From Klebsiella sp. RHBSTW-00484 (GTDB lineage: Bacteria > Pseudomonadota > Gammaproteobacteria > Enterobacterales > Enterobacteriaceae), in NCBI RefSeq assembly GCF_013705725.1, contig NZ_CP055481.1:2046001-2110000 (forward strand): DNA of 64,000 bases, written 5' to 3'. Made by a program: the position numbers and the translations under genes. The notes beneath the pieces were generated by a model. It worked only from the letters and a program-made list of their open reading frames with translations, had not been told where the DNA came from and did no database searches. Below, piece after piece: positions 39,205 through 50,409 of the stretch (positions are counted from its first letter, which is position 1; each line of letters begins with the position of its first letter).

Positions 39205-39493
39205 TCAGTAGACTTTTCTGACGTGGTTAAGGGAACCTCGTCAGAGGTCTTTGTTCGCCTCAATATGGTTTGAATCAATGAAAACCAAAGGGTTAATAGC
39301 TGGAATATGAGACCGACTTCCGCTTCTCGCTCATAGCAGACATGAGCGTCATCGTGTCCTATGGCGCTTCGGCATCTGGATCTGCATCTAGATGGCGCTT
39401 TAAAATCACTAGCCAGAAACATAAGAATCCAGAGCATGCAAATGGCTCTTATTTAAACGTTTCCCAGACAACACCCTCGATAAAATCATTGGT

Positions 39494-40357
39494 TTAAATT
39501 CGTAGTGGGTAGGTCTGTAGGCGATACTCAAGCGGGCTGAGGCCGTTGAATTTAAGGCTAATGCGGCGGGTGTTGTAGTAACGAATGTAATCCTCGAGGG
39601 CAACCTTCAGTTCGTCAACATCATTGAATTTACGGGTGTAAAAGCATTCCGATTTTAACGTTCCGAAAAAGCATTCTGCACAGGCATTGTCCAGACAGTT
39701 TCCTTTTCGGGACATACTTTGCAAAACCCCAAACTCGCGCAACTGATACTGATACCATCTGTGTCGGTATTGCCAGCCCTGATCAGAATGAAGAACAGGA
39801 TTGCTGTCAGCATCCATTCGGGCAAATGCCTTAATCAGCATGTCATCAATCATCGGCATGGTTGGTCGTTCGGAAATACTGTAGGAAATCACTTCGTTAT
39901 TGAAGAGATCTATGATGGGAGAAAAATAGAGTTTCCGGCCGTTTACAGCGAATTCGGTGACGTCTGTTACCCATTTTTCATTAGGTCCGTTAGCCTTAAA
40001 GTTTCGTTGAAGGAGATTGTCGACGGTTTCACCACGTTGTCCGCGCCATGAACTGTAACGTTTAACTCTGATCGCAGCCTTAAGAGTCATAACATTCATA
40101 AGACGTTGAATAACTTTATGATTGACTACACAGGCTTCTCGTTTTAAAGCCATAGTTATCCTGCGATAGCCATAACGCCCGTAGTTATCATCATAAATCT
40201 CCCTGATTCTGCATTTTAACTCAGCATATTTTTCAGGGGATTTAAGTGCTTTAAGGTGATAGTAAAAGGTACTGCGGGGAATGTCCGCAATTTGAAGAAG
40301 TTCATCAAATGGGTAGTGCTGCCTCAGTTCATCAATAACTTTGACTTTATCCCTCAC
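39494..40357 (-). CDS. IS150-type transposase OrfB (DDE integrase)
   Basis: 287 residues (InsK of IS150 has 283). The DDE triad is visible in WVTDVTEFAVNG, HSDQGWQYR and AECFFGTLKSE. Normally made as an OrfAB fusion by -1 frameshifting from OrfA. Appears intact. Confidence 0.95.
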   Translation of the reverse strand: MRDKVKVIDELRQHYPFDELLQIADIPRSTFYYHLKALKSPEKYAELKCRIREIYDDNYGRYGYRRITMALKREACVVNHKVIQRLMNVMTLKAAIRVKRYSSWRGQRGETVDNLLQRNFKANGPNEKWVTDVTEFAVNGRKLYFSPIIDLFNNEVISYSISERPTMPMIDDMLIKAFARMDADSNPVLHSDQGWQYRHRWYQYQLREFGVLQSMSRKGNCLDNACAECFFGTLKSECFYTRKFNDVDELKVALEDYIRYYNTRRISLKFNGLSPLEYRLQTYPLRI

Positions 40358-40863
40358 CGAACCAAGGCTTTCAGCTTTTTTAGATATAAAACTCTCAATT
40401 CCAGATACTTGACTTTCTTTTCCAGTTCCTTGATACGCTGGACTTTTGAACGTTCAATTGCAGCCTCAACCGCTTCAGGGGTTTCTATCATATGAAGTTC
40501 CCTTCTTTTCCCAACGCGAAGAGATCGGAGGCCGTCATATCCATTCTTATCGAAAACTTTCAACCACTTAGCTATAACACCAGGGCCAGCGATCTTATAT
40601 TTGATTGCTACCTGATTATAGGACATCTTCCCTTCCAGCACGTCCTTTATGGCGGCTACCCGGATTTCAGGATCTACTAACACGCCTTTATATTTGGGTC
40701 TTAGCCCCTCTTCGCCATAGGCATCATAGGCAGCCACCCACATCCTCACCTGTGTTCTGGGGATGTTAAAACGTGCAGATGTTAAACGGTAACCTTCATC
40801 AGTAGTGGAATAGTGCATAACCACTGCCAGGCGCACTTCGAAAGGATATTTACGTTTTGACAT
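40354..40863 (-). CDS. IS150-type OrfA (HTH DNA-binding)
   Basis: 169 residues from the ATG at 40863 (MSKRKYPFEVRLAVVMHY), which has a GGAG upstream and follows the element's end repeat. Two helix-turn-helix units (TSARFNIPRTQVRMWV and MSYNQVAIKYKIAGPGVIAKWL) and a leucine-rich coiled coil before the frameshift. Matches InsJ of IS150. Confidence 0.94.
   Translation of the reverse strand: MSKRKYPFEVRLAVVMHYSTTDEGYRLTSARFNIPRTQVRMWVAAYDAYGEEGLRPKYKGVLVDPEIRVAAIKDVLEGKMSYNQVAIKYKIAGPGVIAKWLKVFDKNGYDGLRSLRVGKRRELHMIETPEAVEAAIERSKVQRIKELEKKVKYLELRVLYLKKLKALVR
40375..40381 (-). other. Programmed -1 frameshift signal A6G
   Basis: On the minus strand AAAAAAG precedes CTGAAAGCC near the end of orfA, the slippery site used by IS150 to make the OrfAB transposase. 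Confidence 0.75.
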
Positions 40864-40881
40864 AGGACTCTCCAGTAAGAG

Positions 40882-40906
40882 AGTCCAACAAAATGGGTGC
40901 AGTTCA
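40882..40906. repeat. Right terminal inverted repeat of the IS150-type element
   Basis: Read inward on the minus strand it is TGAACTGCACCC, ATTTT, GTTGGACT, then the orfA leader. This is the classic IS150 left-end sequence. Confidence 0.8.
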
Positions 40907-40911
40907 TAGGT

Positions 40912-41000
40912 GATTACATTACCTTCGGGGCTTTCTTCTTTCTGCCTCAGCACAACGATAAAACTCAATATTGCCCTGAGGCGAAAGCCTCAAGCGCCGT
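40912..41000 (-). pseudogene. 5' leader remnant of the hok/sok-type locus
   Basis: On the minus strand GGCGCTTGAGGC..GCCTCAGGG and GAGGCAGAAAGAAGAAAGCC reproduce the start of hok-family mRNA leaders. In intact loci this runs on to ACCACGAGGC, the mok start and hok; those pieces are now at 36820 and below, on the other side of the IS insertion. TGAGGC-GAAA-GCCTCA (40977-40992) is its hairpin. Confidence 0.6.
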
Positions 41001-41092
41001 CAAAAATCATACGCCTCGACGCCATAAAATACACTATCTCTCTGTATATATTAGTTTTTATGACTGTTTGATGGCGAGGGATTTTGCATATG

Positions 41093-41123
41093 AATGCGCC
41101 GCGAACGTTCTTCACGGCGCATT
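41093..41123. terminator. Hairpin after yeiG
   Basis: AATGCGCCG and CGGCGCATT arms around a 13-base loop, 8 bases beyond the yeiG stop on its strand. Confidence 0.6.
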
Positions 41124-41130
41124 GAAACGA

Positions 41131-41967
41131 TTATTTAAAGAGATGCTGCGCGTGGAAGTGCAGGTGGTCCTCAATAAATGAGGCAATAAAATAGTAGCTG
41201 TGATCGTAACCGGGCTGAATACGCAGGGTTAACGGCCAGCTTTTCTGGCGCGCGGTTTCTGCCAGCACCGCCGGCTGCAACTGCTCAGCGAGGAATGAAT
41301 CGCTATCGCCCTGGTCAATCAGTGTTGGGATAGCATTCTCTTCCTGGCTGGTTCGCATTAAGGCGCAGCTATCCCATGCCTGCCACGTTGCTTCATCGGT
41401 TCCCAGATAAGCGGTAAACGCTTTTTTACCCCATGGAACCTGAGTCGGGTTAACGATTGGCGCGAAAGCCGACACGCTGGTGAAACGACCCGGATTTTTC
41501 AACGCCATAACCAGCGCGCCGTGACCACCCATCGAATGCCCGCTGATAGCGCAGCGCTCGCTGACTTTGAACTCGCTGGCGATAAGTTGTGGCAGCTCGT
41601 CGCGAAGATAATCGTACATGCGAAAATGTGCGGACCACGGCGCCTGGGTGGCATTGAGATAAAAGCCTGCGCCTTTTCCCAGATCGTAGGCGCTATCGTC
41701 AGCAACGCTTTCGCCACGCGGGCTGGTATCCGGCATCACCAGCGCAATGCCCAGTTCGGCGGCGACCCGCTGTGCGCCCGCTTTGGTGGTAAAGTTTTCA
41801 TCGTTACAGGTCAGCCCGGAAAGCCAGTAGAGAACCGGCGGCGGCGTATCTGTGCGAGATGGGGGGAGAAAGATGCTGAACGTCATGGCGCAGTTCAGCG
41901 TCGTGGAGTCGTGTCGCCAGCGTTGCTGCCGACCTTCATAACAGCGGTGCTCTTCGAGCAGTTCCAT
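41131..41967 (-). CDS. yeiG: YeiG, S-formylglutathione hydrolase
   Basis: 278 residues, as in E. coli. Hydrolyses S-formylglutathione to glutathione and formate in formaldehyde detoxification. Esterase D fold with the nucleophile Ser145 in [12 protein letters not shown], Asp in IDQGDSDSF and His in GYDHSYYF. Constitutive housekeeping esterase in E. coli; divergent from folE. Confidence 0.97.
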   Translation of the reverse strand: MELLEEHRCYEGRQQRWRHDSTTLNCAMTFSIFLPPSRTDTPPPVLYWLSGLTCNDENFTTKAGAQRVAAELGIALVMPDTSPRGESVADDSAYDLGKGAGFYLNATQAPWSAHFRMYDYLRDELPQLIASEFKVSERCAISGHSMGGHGALVMALKNPGRFTSVSAFAPIVNPTQVPWGKKAFTAYLGTDEATWQAWDSCALMRTSQEENAIPTLIDQGDSDSFLAEQLQPAVLAETARQKSWPLTLRIQPGYDHSYYFIASFIEDHLHFHAQHLFK

Positions 41968-42335
41968 GCAGGGCTCCTTATGGGTTATGCGCGTAATTTT
42001 CCATAATACAGATATTTCATTCGCCCGTGAGTAACTTTCACTTTCTCCTTTTCGGAACGTATTGCATCATTAATGCAACTTTTAACCAACATACTGAAGT
42101 TGCCATCGCGTCAGGAATTGCGCTATGTGCCTGGTATTGTGTTGGTTGCGGCAATGGGAGTCAGGCGTTGCGTGACGCATCGGAATACGCCGGTCTGGCG
42201 GCGTGGAACGAGAGGTGACGCCAATTTCAACAATTATCGATGCGGCTACTGGATTCTGTGCGTCACCTCACGCACAATGAATACAAACTTTGCCCTCAGA
42301 AGAGCAAAGAGCGCCACACCTGCAGGAGAACAAAA
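41968..42335. other. yeiG-folE intergenic region
   Basis: No supported gene. TTGCAT-CATTA-ATGCAA at 42062-42078 is an inverted repeat whose right half continues as AATGCAAC, the reverse complement of the CytR octamer GTTGCATT. Reading frames here have no homology that I recognise. Confidence 0.4.
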
Positions 42336-43004
42336 ATGTCATCACTGAGTAAAGAAGCCGTACTCGTTCATGAAGCGCTGGTCGCTCGTGGGTTGGAGAC
42401 GCCGCTGCGTCCGCCAGTGCAAGAAATTGATAATGAAACTCGTAAACGTCTGATCGCCGGACACATGACCGAGATTATGCAGCTGTTAAACCTTGATCTA
42501 AGTGATGACAGCCTGATGGAGACGCCGCATCGCATCGCAAAAATGTACGTTGATGAGATCTTCTCCGGCCTGGATTACGCCCGCTTTCCCAAAATCACCG
42601 TCATCGAAAATAAGATGCAGGTTGATGAAATGGTGACCGTGCGTGATATCACCCTGACCAGTACCTGTGAACACCATTTTGTGACGATTGACGGTAAAGC
42701 GACGGTGGCCTATATTCCGAAAGATTCGGTGATTGGCCTGTCGAAAATCAACCGTATTGTGCAGTTTTTCTCCCAGCGCCCGCAGGTGCAGGAGCGACTG
42801 ACGCAGCAGATCCTCACCGCGCTGCAAACGCTGCTGGGCACCAGCAACGTCGCGGTCTCGATCGATGCGGTTCACTACTGTGTAAAAGCGCGTGGTATCC
42901 GCGACGCGACCAGCGCCACCACCACCACTTCGTTGGGCGGCCTGTTTAAATCCAGCCAGAATACCCGCCAGGAGTTCCTGCGCGCCGTACGCCACCACAA
43001 CTAA
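42336..43004 (+). CDS. folE: FolE, GTP cyclohydrolase I
   Basis: 222 residues from the ATG at 42336, after AGGAGAA. First step of tetrahydrofolate/pterin synthesis: GTP to dihydroneopterin triphosphate and formate. Zinc and catalytic residues are seen in TSTCEHHF and [11 protein letters not shown]. An in-frame ATG at 42240 is upstream of the homology-supported start. Followed after 15 bases by yeiB. Confidence 0.98.
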   Translation: MSSLSKEAVLVHEALVARGLETPLRPPVQEIDNETRKRLIAGHMTEIMQLLNLDLSDDSLMETPHRIAKMYVDEIFSGLDYARFPKITVIENKMQVDEMVTVRDITLTSTCEHHFVTIDGKATVAYIPKDSVIGLSKINRIVQFFSQRPQVQERLTQQILTALQTLLGTSNVAVSIDAVHYCVKARGIRDATSATTTTSLGGLFKSSQNTRQEFLRAVRHHN

Positions 43005-43019
43005 AACGGAGCAGGGTAC

Positions 43020-44177
43020 ATGGAGAGAAATGTCACGCTGGACTTTGTCCGCGGCGTCGCCATCCTCGGTATCCTGCTACTGAATATCAGCGCCTTCGGT
43101 TTGCCGAAGGCCGCTTACCTCAACCCGGCATGGTCCGGGAGCATTTCTGCTAGCGACGCCTGGACCTGGGCAATTCTCGATCTGTTTGCGCAGGTCAAAT
43201 TCCTGACGCTGTTTGCGCTGCTATTTGGCGCAGGGCTTCAGCTTCTCCTGCCGCGCGGCAAGCGCTGGATCCAATCGCGCCTGACGCTGCTGGCGCTGCT
43301 CGGCTTCATCCATGGTCTGTTTTTCTGGGACGGCGATATTCTGCTGGCCTACGCTCTGGTGGGACTGGTGAGCTGGCGGATGGTGCGCGACGCCCATGAT
43401 GTTAAATCCCTCTTTAATACCGGCGTGGTGCTGTACGTCATCGGCATTGCGGTGCTTCTGCTGCTGGGACTGATTTCCGGCAATACGCCCAATCGTTCGT
43501 GGATGCCCGATGCCGCGAATTTGCAGTATGAGCAGTTCTGGAAGCTGAAGGGCGGTTTTGAGGCGGTGAGCAACCGTGCGGATATGCTGTCGGACAACCT
43601 GCTGGCGCTGGGTGCGCAGTACGGCTGGCAGCTGGCGGGCATGATGCTGATGGGGGCGGCGCTGATGCGCAGTGGCTGGCTCAAAGGGCAGTTCAGCCTT
43701 CGTCACTACCGTCGTACTGGCGCGTTGTTGATTGTTGCCGGAATGGCGGTCAATTTGCCCTCTATTCTTGCCCAGTGGCATCTTGGCTGGGATTACCGCT
43801 GGTGTGCATTCTTGTTACAGGCGCCTCGCGAGCTGAGCGCGCCGCTGCAAACCATTGGCTACGCGGCGCTGGCCTGGGGCTTTTGGCCGCAGCTGTGTAA
43901 ACTGCGGCTGGTGGGGGCAATAGCCTGCGTTGGGCGCATGGCGCTCACCAATTACCTTTTGCAAACGCTGATTTGCACTACGCTGTTTTACCGCTTTGGC
44001 CTGTTTATGAAGTTTGACCGCTTACAGCTGTTAGCCTTCGTGCCGCCGGTATGGGCGGTTAATCTTATCTTTTCGTGGTTTTGGCTGCGTCATTTCCGTC
44101 AGGGCCCCGTTGAGTGGCTATGGCGTCAATTAACCCTGCGTGCGTCAGGGACATCATTAAAAGATACATCAAGATAA
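43020..44177 (+). CDS. yeiB: YeiB, DUF418 membrane protein
   Basis: 385 residues, the E. coli length. Begins ERNVTLDFVRGVAILGI, the acyltransferase-3/DUF418 signature, with about ten membrane segments and the DUF418 C-terminal half (GRMALTNYLLQTLICT). Function unknown; co-transcribed with folE as in E. coli. Confidence 0.94.
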   Translation: MERNVTLDFVRGVAILGILLLNISAFGLPKAAYLNPAWSGSISASDAWTWAILDLFAQVKFLTLFALLFGAGLQLLLPRGKRWIQSRLTLLALLGFIHGLFFWDGDILLAYALVGLVSWRMVRDAHDVKSLFNTGVVLYVIGIAVLLLLGLISGNTPNRSWMPDAANLQYEQFWKLKGGFEAVSNRADMLSDNLLALGAQYGWQLAGMMLMGAALMRSGWLKGQFSLRHYRRTGALLIVAGMAVNLPSILAQWHLGWDYRWCAFLLQAPRELSAPLQTIGYAALAWGFWPQLCKLRLVGAIACVGRMALTNYLLQTLICTTLFYRFGLFMKFDRLQLLAFVPPVWAVNLIFSWFWLRHFRQGPVEWLWRQLTLRASGTSLKDTSR

Positions 44178-44191
44178 CGATCTAGATCACA
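44176..44191. promoter_or_regulatory. CRP-like site upstream of galS
   Basis: AACGATCTAGATCACA matches the CRP consensus fully in the core and right half, poorly in the left. About 17 bases before the Gal operator. Confidence 0.55.
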
Positions 44192-44208
44192 ATCATTAAC
44201 AAAATGGA

Positions 44209-44222
44209 TGTAACCGTTTCCA
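44209..44222. promoter_or_regulatory. GalR/GalS operator upstream of galS
   Basis: TGTAACCGTTTCCA fits the Gal operator (GTGnAAnCGnTTnCAC) and lies 111 bases before the galS ATG, allowing autoregulation. Confidence 0.75.
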
Positions 44223-44332
44223 TCCTTGTGACATCACTCACGTAGCGTGCAGCGCGTCGCTGCCAGAATAGCCACCTTGCTGAACACAGGAGGTGAGTGT
44301 GACGTACTGCAATTCTCTAAAGGTCGGTGAGT

Positions 44333-45355
44333 ATGATCACCATTCGTGATGTCGCCCGTCAGGCGGGTGTTTCCGTCGCGACGGTTTCGCGCGTGCTCAA
44401 TAACAGCGCGCTAGTGAGCCCGGATACGCGAGAAGCGGTAATGAAAGCGGTCACGCAGTTGGGTTATCGGCCCAATGCCAACGCTCAGGCGCTGGCGACG
44501 CAGGTCAGCGATACCATCGGCGTGGTGGTAATGGACGTATCGGATGCCTTTTTTGGCGCACTGGTCAAAGCCGTGGATACCGTCGCCCAGCAGCATCAGA
44601 AATATGTGTTGATCGGCAATAGCTACCATGAAGCGGAAAAAGAGCGCAACGCTATTGAGGTGCTGATTCGCCAGCGCTGCTCGGCGCTGATTGTCCACTC
44701 CAAAGCGCTGAGCGACGCGGAGCTAGGTGACTTTATGGAACATATGCCGGGAATGGTGCTGATTAACCGCATTGTGCCGGGATATGCCCATCGCTGCGTC
44801 GGGCTGGATAACGTTAGCGGCGCGTTGATGGCAACCCGAATGCTGCTCAATCATGGTCACCAGCGCATTGGCTACCTCTCTTCCAATCACGGTATTGAAG
44901 ATGATGATATGCGTCGGGAAGGGTGGCTCAGGGCGTTACATGAACAGGGCATTACCGCTCCCGATAGCTGGGTCGGTTCGGGGTCGCCGGATATGCAGGG
45001 CGGAGAGGCCGCAATGGTTGAACTACTGGGGCGTAATCTTGGTTTGACCGCCGTCTTTGCCTACAACGACAGCATGGCGGCTGGTGCATTGACTACCCTG
45101 AAAGACAATGGCATTGCTGTGCCGCAGCATCTCTCGCTGATCGGTTTTGATGATATCCCGATTTCCCGTTACACCGACCCGCAGCTGACGACGGTGCGCT
45201 ACCCCATTATGTCGATGGCGAAACTGGCGACCGAGCTGGCGCTCCAGGGAGCGGCTGGAAAGCTTGATCGTGAGGCTAGCCACTGCTTTATGCCGACGTT
45301 GGTGCGTCGACATTCGGTGGCGCAGAGGCAAATTGTGGGTTCGATCACTAACTAA
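44333..45355 (+). CDS. galS: GalS, galactose isorepressor
   Basis: 340 residues from the ATG at 44333 ([19 protein letters not shown]), after AAAGG; a GTG two codons earlier is possible. LacI family: N-terminal HTH, hinge, and periplasmic-binding-like sugar domain with [13 protein letters not shown]. Represses mglBAC and itself, relieved by galactose/fucose. Directly upstream of mglB in the same direction, as in E. coli. Confidence 0.97.
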   Translation: MITIRDVARQAGVSVATVSRVLNNSALVSPDTREAVMKAVTQLGYRPNANAQALATQVSDTIGVVVMDVSDAFFGALVKAVDTVAQQHQKYVLIGNSYHEAEKERNAIEVLIRQRCSALIVHSKALSDAELGDFMEHMPGMVLINRIVPGYAHRCVGLDNVSGALMATRMLLNHGHQRIGYLSSNHGIEDDDMRREGWLRALHEQGITAPDSWVGSGSPDMQGGEAAMVELLGRNLGLTAVFAYNDSMAAGALTTLKDNGIAVPQHLSLIGFDDIPISRYTDPQLTTVRYPIMSMAKLATELALQGAAGKLDREASHCFMPTLVRRHSVAQRQIVGSITN

Positions 45356-45367
45356 TTATCTGCCTGA

Positions 45368-45381
45368 TGTAACCGCTTTCA
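45368..45381. promoter_or_regulatory. GalR/GalS operator upstream of mglB
   Basis: TGTAACCGCTTTCA, a Gal operator match, 4 bases before the CRP site. Same arrangement as the E. coli mgl promoter. Confidence 0.75.
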
Positions 45382-45384
45382 ATC

Positions 45385-45400
45385 TGTGAGTGATTTCACA
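45385..45400. promoter_or_regulatory. CRP site of the mglBAC promoter
   Basis: TGTGA-GTGATT-TCACA has two perfect half-sites. With the Gal operator it explains glucose repression and galactose induction of the operon. The mglB start is about 250 bases further, so the leader is long. Confidence 0.85.
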
Positions 45401-45646
45401 GTTTGTTAACATTAAGCTGACTATGATTGCTGCGTTTACGAGTCTGAACATACTATGTCACGGTGATTAATCACTTTTACAGTAGTCATCGGCAGTTAAA
45501 CGATAGATAAAGCCGTTTTTCAGGAGCGTTACCCTACACGGAAGACCGAATTACAGTAGTGAATGTCGCTGTGCGGTAACATCAATGTAACACTCCCGCC
45601 AGCCATTTTCACACCAAAGACCCTGCATAATAAAACCGGAGATTCC

Positions 45647-46645
45647 ATGAATAAGAAGGTGTTAACCCTGTCTGCTGTAATGGCTAGCATGTTATTTGGC
45701 GCCGCGGCACACGCAGCAGATACCCGTATCGGCGTGACGATTTATAAATATGACGACAACTTTATGTCGGTGGTGCGTAAGGCAATCGAAAAAGACGGCA
45801 AATCAGCGCCAGACGTCCAGCTACTGATGAATGACTCGCAAAACGACCAGTCCAAACAGAACGATCAGATTGATGTCCTGCTGGCAAAAGGCGTGAAAGC
45901 GCTGGCAATTAACCTGGTTGACCCGGCAGCGGCGGGCACGGTTATTGATAAAGCCCGTGGCCAGAACGTGCCGGTGGTATTCTTTAACAAAGAACCTTCC
46001 CGTAAGGCTCTGGATAGCTACGATAAAGCGTATTACGTCGGTACCGACTCAAAAGAGTCCGGCGTGATTCAGGGCGACCTGATTGCTAAACACTGGAAAG
46101 CAAATTCGAATTGGGATCTGAATAAAGACGGTCAGATTCAGTTTGTACTGCTGAAAGGCGAGCCGGGCCACCCGGATGCTGAAGCGCGTACCACCTACGT
46201 GATTAAAGAGCTGAACGACAAGGGCTTTAAAACTCAGCAACTGGCGTTAGATACCGCAATGTGGGACACCGCTCAGGCCAAAGATAAGATGGATGCCTGG
46301 CTGTCTGGCCCGAATGCTAACAAAATTGAAGTCGTTATCGCCAACAACGATGCGATGGCGATGGGCGCGGTAGAAGCTCTGAAAGCCCACAATAAGAGCA
46401 GCATTCCGGTATTCGGCGTCGATGCGCTGCCTGAAGCGCTGGCGCTGGTTAAATCTGGCGCGATGGCCGGTACCGTGCTGAACGATGCTAACAACCAGGC
46501 GAAAGCGACCTTCGATCTGGCGAAAAACCTGGCGGACGGTAAAGAACCGGCTGCTGGTACTAACTGGAAAATTGAGAATAAGATTGTCCGCGTACCGTAC
46601 GTCGGTGTTGATAAAGATAATCTGAGCGAATTCACCAGCAAATAG
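45647..46645 (+). CDS. mglB: MglB, galactose/glucose-binding periplasmic protein
   Basis: 332 residues, the E. coli length. Signal peptide 1-23 ending AAHA, then the D-galactose-binding fold with the calcium loop DLNKDGQIQ, sugar-contact [12 protein letters not shown] and [10 protein letters not shown]. Feeds the MglAC importer and the Trg chemoreceptor. ATG at 45647. Confidence 0.98.
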   Translation: MNKKVLTLSAVMASMLFGAAAHAADTRIGVTIYKYDDNFMSVVRKAIEKDGKSAPDVQLLMNDSQNDQSKQNDQIDVLLAKGVKALAINLVDPAAAGTVIDKARGQNVPVVFFNKEPSRKALDSYDKAYYVGTDSKESGVIQGDLIAKHWKANSNWDLNKDGQIQFVLLKGEPGHPDAEARTTYVIKELNDKGFKTQQLALDTAMWDTAQAKDKMDAWLSGPNANKIEVVIANNDAMAMGAVEALKAHNKSSIPVFGVDALPEALALVKSGAMAGTVLNDANNQAKATFDLAKNLADGKEPAAGTNWKIENKIVRVPYVGVDKDNLSEFTSK

Positions 46646-46660
46646 TAGATTAATAAATTG

Positions 46661-46683
46661 CGGGCGTACGTGCTGTACGCCCG
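46661..46683 (+). terminator. mglB-mglA intercistronic hairpin
   Basis: CGGGCGTAC-GTGCT-GTACGCCCG, 9-base stem with no strong T run, 15 bases after the mglB stop. Likely partial terminator or mRNA stabiliser that keeps binding protein above transporter. Confidence 0.6.
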
Positions 46684-46763
46684 ATTATTCCTGATACAGA
46701 ACTCGTCCCTTCGCGTCGTTAATTCGTCGGCTGGGGTATGCACGCACGCAGCCAGGTATAACT

Positions 46764-48284
46764 ATGGTCAGCAATAATAGCGAACGGTCAGGCGAATATT
46801 TGTTGGAAATGAGCGACATCAACAAATCGTTTCCTGGAGTCAAGGCTCTCGATAATGTGAACCTCAAGGTTCGTCCCCACTCTATTCATGCATTAATGGG
46901 GGAGAACGGCGCGGGCAAATCCACATTATTAAAATGCCTTTTTGGGATCTATCAAAAAGATTCCGGTAGTATTCTTTTTCAGGGAAAAGAGATCGATTTC
47001 CATTCGGCGAAAGAAGCCCTGGAAAATGGGATTTCAATGGTTCACCAGGAATTAAACCTGGTATTGCAACGTTCGGTGATGGATAACATGTGGTTGGGAC
47101 GCTATCCCACCAAAGGTATGTTTGTCGATCAGGACAAAATGTATCGCGATACCAAGGCTATCTTCGATGAACTGGATATTGATATCGACCCGCGTGCGCG
47201 CGTGGGGACATTATCAGTATCACAAATGCAGATGATTGAAATTGCGAAGGCGTTTTCCTATAACGCTAAAATCGTGATTATGGATGAGCCGACATCGTCG
47301 CTGACCGAAAAAGAGGTCAATCATCTGTTTAAAATTATCCGTAAGCTGAAAGATCGCGGCTGCGGTATTGTTTATATTTCCCACAAGATGGAAGAAATTT
47401 TTCAGCTGTGCGATGAAATTACCATTCTGCGCGATGGTCAGTGGATCGCCACCCAGCCGCTGGAAGGGCTGGATATGGATAAGATCATCGCCATGATGGT
47501 TGGTCGCTCCCTGAACCAGCGATTCCCGAGCCGTGAGAATACGCCGGGTGAGGTGATTCTCGAGGTGCGCAATTTGACCTCGCTACGCCAGCCGTCAATC
47601 CGTGATATCTCTTTCGACCTACATAAAGGCGAAATTCTGGGTATCGCCGGGCTGGTCGGCGCTAAGCGTACCGATATCGTTGAGACTTTATTTGGTATTC
47701 GCGAGAAAGCCAGCGGCACCATTAAACTGCATGGCAAGAAAATTAATAACCATAGCGCCAATGAAGCGATTAACCATGGTTTTGCGTTGGTTACCGAAGA
47801 ACGGCGTTCAACGGGAATTTACGCCTATTTGGATATCGGTTTTAACTCGCTGATCTCCAATATTAAAAAATATAAAAATAAGGTCGGACTATTGGATAAC
47901 TCACGCATGAAAAGCGATACCCAGTGGGTTATTGACTCGATGCGCGTGAAAACCCCAGGGCAGCATACGCAAATTGGTTCGTTGTCCGGTGGTAACCAAC
48001 AAAAGGTGATTATCGGTCGCTGGCTATTAACTCAGCCGGAAATTCTGATGCTCGATGAGCCGACGCGCGGAATTGATGTCGGGGCGAAGTTTGAGATTTA
48101 TCAGCTGATCGCTGAGCTGGCCAAAAAAGAAAAAGGGATCATTATTATTTCCTCCGAGATGCCGGAGCTGCTGGGTATTACTGACCGTATTCTGGTAATG
48201 AGCAATGGTCTTGTTGCCGGAATTGTTGAGACTAAAACCACTACGCAAAACGAAATTCTCCGTCTTGCGTCGTTGCATCTTTAA
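46764..48284 (+). CDS. mglA: MglA, galactose ABC transporter ATPase
   Basis: 506 residues, two fused ABC domains as in all sugar ATPases of this type. The first has Walker [10 protein letters not shown] and Walker [11 protein letters not shown]; the second has a degenerate Walker A region GLVGAKRTD and signature [14 protein letters not shown]. Cytoplasmic energy subunit for MglC. Confidence 0.98.
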   Translation: MVSNNSERSGEYLLEMSDINKSFPGVKALDNVNLKVRPHSIHALMGENGAGKSTLLKCLFGIYQKDSGSILFQGKEIDFHSAKEALENGISMVHQELNLVLQRSVMDNMWLGRYPTKGMFVDQDKMYRDTKAIFDELDIDIDPRARVGTLSVSQMQMIEIAKAFSYNAKIVIMDEPTSSLTEKEVNHLFKIIRKLKDRGCGIVYISHKMEEIFQLCDEITILRDGQWIATQPLEGLDMDKIIAMMVGRSLNQRFPSRENTPGEVILEVRNLTSLRQPSIRDISFDLHKGEILGIAGLVGAKRTDIVETLFGIREKASGTIKLHGKKINNHSANEAINHGFALVTEERRSTGIYAYLDIGFNSLISNIKKYKNKVGLLDNSRMKSDTQWVIDSMRVKTPGQHTQIGSLSGGNQQKVIIGRWLLTQPEILMLDEPTRGIDVGAKFEIYQLIAELAKKEKGIIIISSEMPELLGITDRILVMSNGLVAGIVETKTTTQNEILRLASLHL

Positions 48285-48299
48285 GATCAGGGGCTTCCC

Positions 48300-49310
48300 A
48301 TGAGTGCGTTAAATAAAAAGAGTTTTCTCACCTATCTGAAAGATGGCGGGATTTATGTGGTTCTTTTGGTGTTACTGGCCATTATTATTTTCCAGGATCC
48401 GACTTTCTTAAGTTTGCTGAACTTAAGTAATATTCTGACCCAGTCTTCGGTGCGTATTATTATTGCCCTCGGCGTTGCCGGGCTTATTGTGACCCAGGGG
48501 ACAGACCTTTCCGCAGGGCGTCAGGTCGGCCTGGCGGCGGTTATCGCCGCCACGATGCTGCAGGCGGTGGACAATGCTAATAAAGTGTTCCCGGAAATGG
48601 CCACCATGCCGATTCCGCTGGTTATCCTGCTGGTCTGCGCGATTGGCGCAGTGATTGGCCTTATCAACGGCATTATTATTGCGTATCTGAACGTAACGCC
48701 GTTTATCACGACCCTCGGCACGATGATCATCGTTTACGGTATCAACTCGCTGTATTACGACTTCGTTGGCGCGTCGCCGATTTCTGGTTTCGATAGCCAC
48801 TTCTCACAGTTTGCCCAAGGGTTTGTCGCGTTAGGGACCTTCCGCCTGTCGTATATCACCTTCTATGCGCTGATTGCCGTTTTCTTCGTGTGGATCCTGT
48901 GGAACAAAACCCGCTTTGGTAAAAACATCTTTGCTATCGGCGGCAATCCAGAAGCGGCGAAGGTTTCCGGCGTTAACGTCGCCCTGAACCTGCTGATGAT
49001 TTATGCGCTGTCCGGTGTGTTCTACGCATTCGGCGGATTACTGGAGGCAGGACGCATCGGCTCGGCAACCAACAACCTCGGCTTTATGTACGAACTGGAC
49101 GCGATTGCGGCCTGCGTGGTGGGCGGTGTTTCGTTCAGCGGCGGTGTCGGCACCGTATTCGGCGTGGTGACCGGGGTCATCATCTTCACCGTCATCAACT
49201 ACGGTCTGACCTACATCGGCGTCAACCCGTACTGGCAGTACATTATTAAAGGGGCGATTATTATCTTCGCCGTGGCGCTGGATTCACTGAAGTACGCGCG
49301 GAAGAAATAA
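48300..49310 (+). CDS. mglC: MglC, galactose ABC transporter permease
   Basis: 336 residues, as in E. coli. About ten membrane helices; the family stretch GTDLSAGRQVGLAAV near 65 and GGNPEAAKVSGV near 220. Forms the channel with MglA and MglB. Last gene of the operon. Confidence 0.98.
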   Translation: MSALNKKSFLTYLKDGGIYVVLLVLLAIIIFQDPTFLSLLNLSNILTQSSVRIIIALGVAGLIVTQGTDLSAGRQVGLAAVIAATMLQAVDNANKVFPEMATMPIPLVILLVCAIGAVIGLINGIIIAYLNVTPFITTLGTMIIVYGINSLYYDFVGASPISGFDSHFSQFAQGFVALGTFRLSYITFYALIAVFFVWILWNKTRFGKNIFAIGGNPEAAKVSGVNVALNLLMIYALSGVFYAFGGLLEAGRIGSATNNLGFMYELDAIAACVVGGVSFSGGVGTVFGVVTGVIIFTVINYGLTYIGVNPYWQYIIKGAIIIFAVALDSLKYARKK

Positions 49311-49323
49311 GCGTTGTTGGGTT

Positions 49324-49355
49324 AAGGCAGACGTCAGTCAAGACGTCTGCCTTTT
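49324..49355 (+). terminator. Rho-independent terminator after mglC
   Basis: AAGGCAGACGTC-AGTCAA-GACGTCTGCCTT then TT, 13 bases past the mglC stop. Confidence 0.85.
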
Positions 49356-49503
49356 GCATTATGCGCCGGAATGTAGTGACGGGTACGGCAGGTCGTTGCT
49401 TGGATCAAGGCACCCAATCGCGTAATCAGAAAAGTATTCAGGGCTAGTGAGACGTCAGTCCTCACGCTCATTTTGGGGAAAAACGACTTGGCAATTACGT
49501 AAC

Positions 49504-49557
49504 TTATATCACTCATTAATGAGCTTTCATTGATTTAATGATAGTTATATCACTCAT
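49504..49557. repeat. 13-base direct repeat before the sanA end
   Basis: TTATATCACTCAT at 49504-49516 and 49545-49557, starts 41 bases apart, with CATTAATG and CATTGATTTAATG between. In the mglC-sanA gap, where E. coli has preTA and yeiS. Purpose unknown. Confidence 0.4.
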
Positions 49558-49568
49558 CAATTTCGACA

Positions 49569-50316
<748 letters not shown>

Positions 50317-50381
50317 TCAGGCTACTTTACCCGCCGGGCAAGCGCAAGAAACCGTCGTTTAATTGCGGGGATTTTCAACAA

Positions 50382-50401
50382 TGCGGGCCGTTTGGCCCGC
50401 A
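50382..50401 (-). terminator. Hairpin between cdd and sanA
   Basis: TGCGGGCC-GTTT-GGCCCGCA, 8-base stem 9 bases past the cdd stop on its strand, followed by TTGTTG. Confidence 0.7.
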
Positions 50402-50409
50402 GTCTGTGA

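Noticed and set aside
42073..42348. Possible 91-codon gene upstream of folE
   Set aside because: No homology, no ribosome site, overlaps the folE start.
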